Part shown: in pieces, positions 5,972-9,643 of the stretch
How the letters are laid out: each line of letters opens with the position of its first letter
Position numbering within the stretch: position 1 is the stretch's first letter
Origin: an uncultured Prevotella sp.
Lineage (GTDB): Bacteria > Bacteroidota > Bacteroidia > Bacteroidales > Bacteroidaceae
Direction of reading: 5' to 3'
Assembly: GCA_900548585.1 (NCBI GenBank)
Contig: URLI01000055.1
Span: 1-9,643, forward strand
Length of the DNA: 9,643 nucleotides
Program-made: the position numbers and the translations under genes
Notes under the pieces: model-generated
Databases searched by the model: none
What the model saw: the letters and a program-made list of their open reading frames with translations, nothing else
Told to the model about the DNA's origin: nothing

Positions 5972-6003
5972 CGTCGTTAATATGTTTTACATTCCACGTT
6001 CGT

Positions 6004-7656
6004 TCAGAAGTTGTAGTTGTATGACAAGGTGAAGCCTTTCGACTCCGGCACATACCGGCACACTCCGCCCGAGCAGTTGTAGCCGGCGCGCGTGCGTCCC
6101 CATCCTAACTGTATCCGGTGTGCGCCGCTGTTGTATGTCACGAATGTCTGGTAGAAGTGTGTCTTGCGGACGTCGCAGTTGTACATGTCGGACACGGTGA
6201 ACATCCACTTCGGTGCGAGCGACAGCTCGAGCAGCCCGAAGATCCAGTCGCCCTCGTCGTCCTTCGTCGCGAGATACTGTGCCTCGGCGCGTAGCTTCAC
6301 CTTCGGATTGATGGTGAACATGCCGTCGGCAACGAAGATGTCTGAGTGTATCATTCCGCCCTCGCCCTCGACGATTGTCTTGTTGTAGAACTGGTTGATG
6401 TATGACGCCGTGAGTTTGAAGCCCTTTGTGAAACGCTTCTCGATGACAACGTTGAGGTCCTGATAGTAGGTCTGGTCGCCCCATTTCCAGAAGCTCGAGC
6501 CATATCCGTCGGAGCCTTTCGCGAGCTTGCCGTTCAGCATGTGCGGGTTCTGGTCGATGGCGTGTACGTGGGAGAAGTTCATCTTCAGGCTCGTGCCGTA
6601 GCGTCCGCCGAGCGCGGTGTGCCGCTTGAACTTGTATGCGAACTGTGCCTGGTATGCCCATTCCCCTGCGGGGTGTGTGGCATACGGGTAGATGGCCGGC
6701 AGGGCGTAGGTGTGGCTCTCGGTGAATGCCGGCAGGTGGTTGATGAACGAGGATGTGCCCGTCATGCTGCGCCGGCTGCGGAATGCGAAGTTGTCCGACC
6801 TCTTTGCCTGCAGCAGGAGGCTCATTCCCTTCTGCGAATATGATGTCGAGAGCATTGCCACATACCCCTTGCGGTAGTTGTACCCGTTGTCGAACGACGG
6901 GTCCTGCGTCTTGCCCGCATACTCGGCAAGCACGTTGAGGCCGCCTTTCTGGAATCTCACGCGGAAGTCGTATGCGTTGACGTTGCACGGGAAGTTCAGC
7001 TTGTGGGTCGCGTCCACGAACACCTCCTCATAGTCAGCCCGCTCGTGCTTGTTAACCCATGATGCCCCGAGCGTGATGTATGTGCCGCTGCCGCGCAAGG
7101 CCTTCGACCATTCGTTGATGCTCAGCTCGATGTCCGCGCCGGTTATCCACGCCTTGTTGAGCGACCAGTACCTGCGCTGCTTTCCGGCGAGGGCCTTTAT
7201 CTGCACGCCGGTCAGTGGCCTCGCCACCAGGCGTCCGCCGAGCAGCGAGTTGTCTATGCCGAGCGTGCGCTCCTCGTAGGTGCGGAGTATGAAGCCCGAG
7301 CCGAACTGCTCGTAGTAGTGGCCGAGGGTGAGCTCGGCGTTTTTCAGTTTCCCCTTGACATAGAAGAACGGCACGCCCGCCCCCCTGAAGTCCTTCTCGA
7401 AGCCCGGCAGCGGATGCTCGAGATAGGAGAGGCGCAGGCCTGCGTCGACGTATTTGTTCATTATGTTGGCATCGACGTATGTGTTAGTGCGCAAGTCCTC
7501 GTTCGACTTGTCGTCCTGGTGGCTCGTCGTCGGTATCAGCATGTCGCTCTGCACGCTTCCGCTCACAGTCACTTTCTTGCCGTCGTTCTGCGCCAGCGCC
7601 GTTGCCAGTGGCGATGCCACGCATAATGCCAGTAATATTGCCTTGCAATGTTTCAT
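6004..7656 (-). CDS. DUF6029-type outer-membrane beta-barrel protein
   Basis: The 550-residue product has a signal peptide ending at A-T-A-L-A-Q (about 18-23). The rest is dominated by alternating hydrophobic and polar strands rich in Tyr, Phe and Gly (for example L-T-L-G-H-Y-Y-E-Q-F-G-S-G-F-I-L-R near 110-125), and it ends in F-T-L-S-Y-N-Y-N-F, the terminal aromatic residue of outer-membrane barrels. I place it in the DUF6029 family from memory of sequence and of its common neighbours, TlpA and Omp28 proteins. It has no TonB box or plug domain that I can see. It lies 48 nt after the TlpA-like gene and 32 nt before the Omp28 lipoprotein. It may be a pore, or an anchor for the exported redox proteins; no substrate can be named. 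Confidence 0.8.
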   Translation of the reverse strand: MKHCKAILLALCVASPLATALAQNDGKKVTVSGSVQSDMLIPTTSHQDDKSNEDLRTNTYVDANIMNKYVDAGLRLSYLEHPLPGFEKDFRGAGVPFFYVKGKLKNAELTLGHYYEQFGSGFILRTYEERTLGIDNSLLGGRLVARPLTGVQIKALAGKQRRYWSLNKAWITGADIELSINEWSKALRGSGTYITLGASWVNKHERADYEEVFVDATHKLNFPCNVNAYDFRVRFQKGGLNVLAEYAGKTQDPSFDNGYNYRKGYVAMLSTSYSQKGMSLLLQAKRSDNFAFRSRRSMTGTSSFINHLPAFTESHTYALPAIYPYATHPAGEWAYQAQFAYKFKRHTALGGRYGTSLKMNFSHVHAIDQNPHMLNGKLAKGSDGYGSSFWKWGDQTYYQDLNVVIEKRFTKGFKLTASYINQFYNKTIVEGEGGMIHSDIFVADGMFTINPKVKLRAEAQYLATKDDEGDWIFGLLELSLAPKWMFTVSDMYNCDVRKTHFYQTFVTYNSGAHRIQLGWGRTRAGYNCSGGVCRYVPESKGFTLSYNYNF

Positions 7657-7704
7657 CGTTTCAAAAAAAACGTATTCCTTATATATATATAATGTGCGTA
7701 GATT

Positions 7705-8190
7705 CTATTTCAGCATCTCGCGCACTTTCTCAATCAACTCGTTCTCCGCGCCGTCCGTATATCCGTTGTGCTTGTAGGCTATGTTGCCGTTGCCGTCAAG
7801 TATCAGTGTGAACGGGACGCTCTGTGCCCCCACGGCGCGGCTGAAGTCGCGGTTCTGGTCCAGCAGCACCTCGTATGGCCATCCGTTCGAGTCGACGAGC
7901 GGCTTCACCTTGTTCACGTTCTGTGCCTCGTCGATGGATACTGCCACGAGTTTCACGCCGGTTTCCTCAACCCAGTCCTCATAGACCTCGCTGATGGCCT
8001 TCAGCTCGCGGTTGCATGGCTTGCACCATGTCGCGAAGAAACTGATGATCATCGGTTTGCCGTTGTTGTTCAGGGTGTCTGTGCTAACCTCTTTACCATT
8101 GATACTCTTTAGGCTGAACTTTGGCAGTTGAGCCTTTGCTGCCGTGCCGCAAACCAATGCCAGCAACAGCACAATAATGTAACGTTTCAT
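7705..8190 (-). CDS. TlpA-like exported thioredoxin
   Basis: The frame is open from 8211, but the ATG at 8190 begins a proper signal peptide (M-K-R-Y-I-I-V-L-L-L-A-L-V-C-G-T-A-A-K-A-Q) and is preferred, giving 161 residues. The rest is a single TlpA/AhpC-type thioredoxin fold: F-S-L-K-S-I-N-G-K-E at 25-34, F-F-A-T-W-C-K-P-C-N with active-site cysteines C56 and C59, and the cis-proline S-V-P at 124-126. Such proteins usually keep cysteines reduced in the periplasm. A cysteine at 14 lies inside the signal peptide but lacks a good lipobox context. This is the first gene of the five-gene operon, with a strong promoter about 130 nt upstream. It may feed electrons to the two CxxC Omp28-related proteins encoded downstream; that is inference. 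Confidence 0.9.
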   Translation of the reverse strand: MKRYIIVLLLALVCGTAAKAQLPKFSLKSINGKEVSTDTLNNNGKPMIISFFATWCKPCNRELKAISEVYEDWVEETGVKLVAVSIDEAQNVNKVKPLVDSNGWPYEVLLDQNRDFSRAVGAQSVPFTLILDGNGNIAYKHNGYTDGAENELIEKVREMLK

Positions 8191-8314
8191 CGTAGTTAAT
8201 AATTTTATCATTGTTTATTCATGTATTCCACGCAGTACATTTAAAGGTCTCGAAAGATGCTTCTTCCTGCCCCCACACCGTGAGCGCAATCTGTTCGATG
8301 CCGTTGTTAGTCTG

Positions 8315-8345
8315 CAAATTTAATTTTTTCTTTTGTAACGGCAAA
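8315..8345 (-). promoter_or_regulatory. Primary sigma factor promoter of the TlpA/Omp28 operon
   Basis: On the minus strand, TTTG (8345-8342) and TAAATTTG (8322-8315) fit the Bacteroidetes -33/-7 elements with a 19-nt spacer. The start site would be near 8308, leaving a leader of about 118 nt before the chosen ATG at 8190. The leader has no obvious strong hairpin or riboswitch. Confidence 0.75.
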
Positions 8346-8380
8346 GAAATAACCAAAAAAAAACACATTAGTATGCGGTA

Positions 8381-8413
8381 TTTGTCGTTTTGGCTGCCTA
8401 AATGACAGTTTTG
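8381..8413 (+). promoter_or_regulatory. Weak candidate promoter for the DUF4840-like gene
   Basis: TTTG (8381-8384), 21 nt, then CAGTTTTG (8406-8413) matches TAnnTTTG with one mismatch at the first base. The start site would fall near 8420, about 80 nt before the ATG at 8500. A second possible -7 box, TAATGTTG at 8445-8452, lacks a well-placed -33 element. The candidate lies about 40 nt from the opposed TlpA-operon promoter. Confidence 0.35.
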
Positions 8414-8499
8414 ATGTACAAAATATATCGCTGCGAATGTGCAATAATGTTGCGCCTGCATGCGTTGTAAAGAATGAGACAAACAATAAAAGTAACACT

Positions 8500-9189
8500 A
8501 TGGAAAGAAGAACCGCACTCGCTGCCGCCATGCTCGCAATGGTATTCCTGACGCTGGCGTCCTGCTCAGGCAATGACGGATATGCCACGAAAAATATGAC
8601 GGAGCAGCAGAAAAAGGATTTCGGGAATGCCGTGAAAGGCAACTACAAGGGAAAATGCATCGTGTTTTTCACAGACGCGAACTCGCAGTATGTGCCTGAC
8701 GAGAACGGCAAAAATGCAAAGACCGGGGAAGAGAAGGTGCTGGAAGACATGGAGCTGTCTGTCAGCAACTACGACAGCCGTCTGCTGACGCTGCACAAGT
8801 TCCCGGCAAGCATCGTATCGGGAATTGTCGACGCAGACCCGGCGCTCAAGGAGGCAATCGCCTCACTGCCAGACGTGGACATAACCGCAAACTACGCTGT
8901 GATGTACGGCAGCGACCTCAAATCATACGATTTCTATTTGACGCCCAACCCCATCTCCTTCACCAAGGAGTACGGTGGCAAGAAACACCACATAAGGATA
9001 ACATTCGAAAGCCTTGGCAGGGTTTATGTCTTCTCGCCGAAAGACCTCGAAAAGCCCAACGCCTTCGCGACGCAGGACCTTGTCACTTTCTCAGCTGCTG
9101 CCATCTATGACGGGGAGAGGCTCGTGCAGACGTTCGACACATACTACGGCAACGGAATGGAAATCGCGTTCAAACTCGACAAGGGCTGA
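8500..9189 (+). CDS. DUF4840-like lipoprotein
   Basis: A longer frame starts at 8437, but the ATG at 8500 is chosen because it opens a lipoprotein signal (M-E-R-R-T-A-L-A-A-A-M-L-A-M-V-F) with lipobox L-A-S-C, C22 being the likely lipidated cysteine. The product is 229 residues. After a short polar linker comes N-M-T-E-Q-Q-K-K-D near 32-40 and then G-N-Y-K-G-K-C-I-V-F-F, followed by a beta-rich domain with long hydrophilic strands. This fits my recollection of DUF4840, a Bacteroidales lipoprotein family of unknown function; the family call is moderate. It is transcribed away from the TlpA/Omp28 operon and stands alone, with a hairpin terminator right after it. Lipidation suggests an envelope location. 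Confidence 0.75.
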   Translation: MERRTALAAAMLAMVFLTLASCSGNDGYATKNMTEQQKKDFGNAVKGNYKGKCIVFFTDANSQYVPDENGKNAKTGEEKVLEDMELSVSNYDSRLLTLHKFPASIVSGIVDADPALKEAIASLPDVDITANYAVMYGSDLKSYDFYLTPNPISFTKEYGGKKHHIRITFESLGRVYVFSPKDLEKPNAFATQDLVTFSAAAIYDGERLVQTFDTYYGNGMEIAFKLDKG

Positions 9190-9211
9190 CGGACGGAACA
9201 GCGGGAAAATC

Positions 9212-9254
9212 AAGAAAAATCCGGTGGCTCATACAAAAAAACCGTATTTTTCTT
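9212..9254 (+). terminator. Terminator of the DUF4840-like gene, abutting a promoter
   Basis: AAGAAAAATCCGGT (9212-9225) pairs with ACCGTATTTTTCTT (9241-9254) at 13 of 14 positions around a 15-nt loop. The GC core flanked by A- and T-tracts is the usual form of an intrinsic terminator, 23 nt after the stop codon. Its last bases overlap the -33 element of the tRNA-Met promoter. Confidence 0.6.
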
Positions 9255-9283
9255 GCACGTTCCGCATAAAAGGATTACCTTTG
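9253..9283 (+). promoter_or_regulatory. Primary sigma factor promoter for tRNA-Met
   Basis: TTG (9253-9255) and TACCTTTG (9276-9283) fit the -33/-7 elements with a 20-nt spacer. The spacer holds GCATAAAAG at 9264-9272, three bases before the -7 box, exactly as in the tRNA-Arg promoter. The start site would be near 9290. Confidence 0.8.
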
Positions 9284-9327
9284 CACCCGAATTGATGCGC
9301 ACCCCCTGTAATGGTGCATCATTCACC

Positions 9328-9401
9328 GGACTTGTAGCTCAGTTGGTTAGAGCAACAGACTCATAATCTGGAGGTCACAGGTTCAAGCCCTGTCTGGTCC
9401 A
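9328..9401 (+). tRNA. tRNA-Met (anticodon CAT), elongator type
   Basis: A cloverleaf can be folded: acceptor GGACTTG/CTGGTCC (one T-T mismatch and one T-G), D stem GCTC/GAGC with an AGTTGGTTA loop, anticodon stem pairing CAGA/TCTG with loop CTCATAA, and T arm ACAGG, TTCAAGC, CCTGT. The anticodon is CAT. The three G-C pairs in the anticodon stem that mark initiator tRNA are missing, so this is an elongator methionine tRNA; an isoleucine tRNA with modified CAT cannot be fully excluded by eye. CCA is not encoded (CAC follows the acceptor stem), so it must be added enzymatically. Confidence 0.93.
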
Positions 9402-9459
9402 CAAAGAGGTTTCAAGAGGACGTCAAACAACACGTCATTTTAGCCTTCAAAACAAGGAT

Positions 9460-9497
9460 AATCGCTGTAAAATCAAGGTTTTACAGCGATTTTTTGT
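9460..9497 (+). terminator. Strong intrinsic terminator after tRNA-Met
   Basis: AATCGCTGTAAAA (9460-9472) and TTTTACAGCGATT (9479-9491) form a perfect 13-bp stem with the 6-nt loop TCAAGG, followed by a long T-rich run broken by a single G. A weaker hairpin, GACGT/ACGTC at 9419-9436 followed by ATTTTAG, lies between the tRNA and this terminator. The A-rich side means the hairpin could also stop transcripts on the minus strand. Confidence 0.9.
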
Positions 9498-9643
9498 TTT
9501 TTATCCATATCCGTTTGACTGCCAAACCATACCTTCTGATAGTCATCATTCGGTCATTTTCTGGGTCAGTCGTAAAACCCAGTTGCAACCCTCTCCCCTC
9601 ATGCACATAATTTCATAAGCCTGTAAAGGAAGAAAGGAATATC
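9498..9643. other. Right flank without a recognised gene
   Basis: No convincing gene is visible. A short hairpin CTGGGT (9561-9566) / ACCCAG (9577-9582) is present. On the minus strand a frame of about 43 codons is open and ends inside the tRNA-Met terminator, but it has no supported start and no recognisable motif. Confidence 0.4.

Noticed and set aside
5138..5980. A 280-codon plus-strand open frame opposite the Omp28 lipoprotein
   Set aside because: The opposite strand has a lipobox, CxxC and family motifs; the plus-strand translation is Val/His/Arg-rich with no motif or start signal.
5987..6988. A 333-codon minus-strand open frame overlapping the DUF6029 gene
   Set aside because: It lies within the DUF6029 gene in another frame; its Arg-rich translation is the usual result of GC-rich codons read out of frame.
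7657..7704. A separate promoter for the DUF6029 gene in the TATATATA stretch
   Set aside because: No TAnnTTTG box with a spaced TTTG is present on the minus strand; the short gap fits read-through from the TlpA-like gene.
9480..9643. A short minus-strand gene in the right flank
   Set aside because: About 43 codons, no supported start, no motif, and it runs into the terminator hairpin.

Overview
The window looks chromosomal and comes from a member of the Bacteroidales, most like Prevotella or a close relative. Four things point there: promoters of the TTTG / ~20 nt / TAnnTTTG type read by the Bacteroidetes primary sigma factor; mostly AT-rich leaders with few strong Shine-Dalgarno sites; families largely confined to the phylum (DUF4252, DUF6029, DUF4840, Omp28-related proteins); and a short C-terminal tail (YNA.GQ...G.NI.KLSNGK) typical of secreted Prevotella proteins. 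Family names are recalled from sequence patterns, not searched. GC content is mid-range to high inside genes and lower in the 1-340 flank.

Layout. 1-341 has no gene: a 13-nt direct repeat at the left edge, a strong hairpin terminator, a perfect inverted repeat, and the promoter of a tRNA-Arg(CCT) gene (342-416), which has its own terminator. Next, on the minus strand, is a four-gene module transcribed from about 2320 down to 467: DUF4252 protein, ECF sigma factor, one-pass membrane protein (putative anti-sigma factor), second DUF4252 protein. The genes are almost contiguous and the last pair overlaps by ATGA. In front of the module is a near-textbook ECF promoter (TGAAAC, 16 nt, CGTC), so the sigma factor probably drives its own operon.

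A second minus-strand operon runs from a promoter near 8345 to a terminator near 2471: TlpA-like thioredoxin lipid-free exported protein, DUF6029 outer-membrane beta-barrel, Omp28-related lipoprotein, small exported protein with an Ig-like look, and a large Omp28-related protein. Gaps are 12-48 nt. Three of the five products carry a CxxC motif with a following proline consistent with a thioredoxin fold. Two carry the same C-terminal tail. This is a coherent cell-envelope operon that may handle thiol/disulfide chemistry or assembly of surface proteins; that role is inferred.

Diverging from it on the plus strand is a DUF4840-like lipoprotein gene (8500-9189), whose terminator hairpin runs into the promoter of a tRNA-Met(CAT) gene (9328-9401). 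A strong hairpin terminator follows the tRNA, and the last ~145 nt show no gene.

The most interesting parts are the ECF module bracketed by two DUF4252 paralogues with its self-recognisable promoter, and the five-gene TlpA/DUF6029/Omp28 operon. No mobile element, CRISPR array or phage gene was seen.
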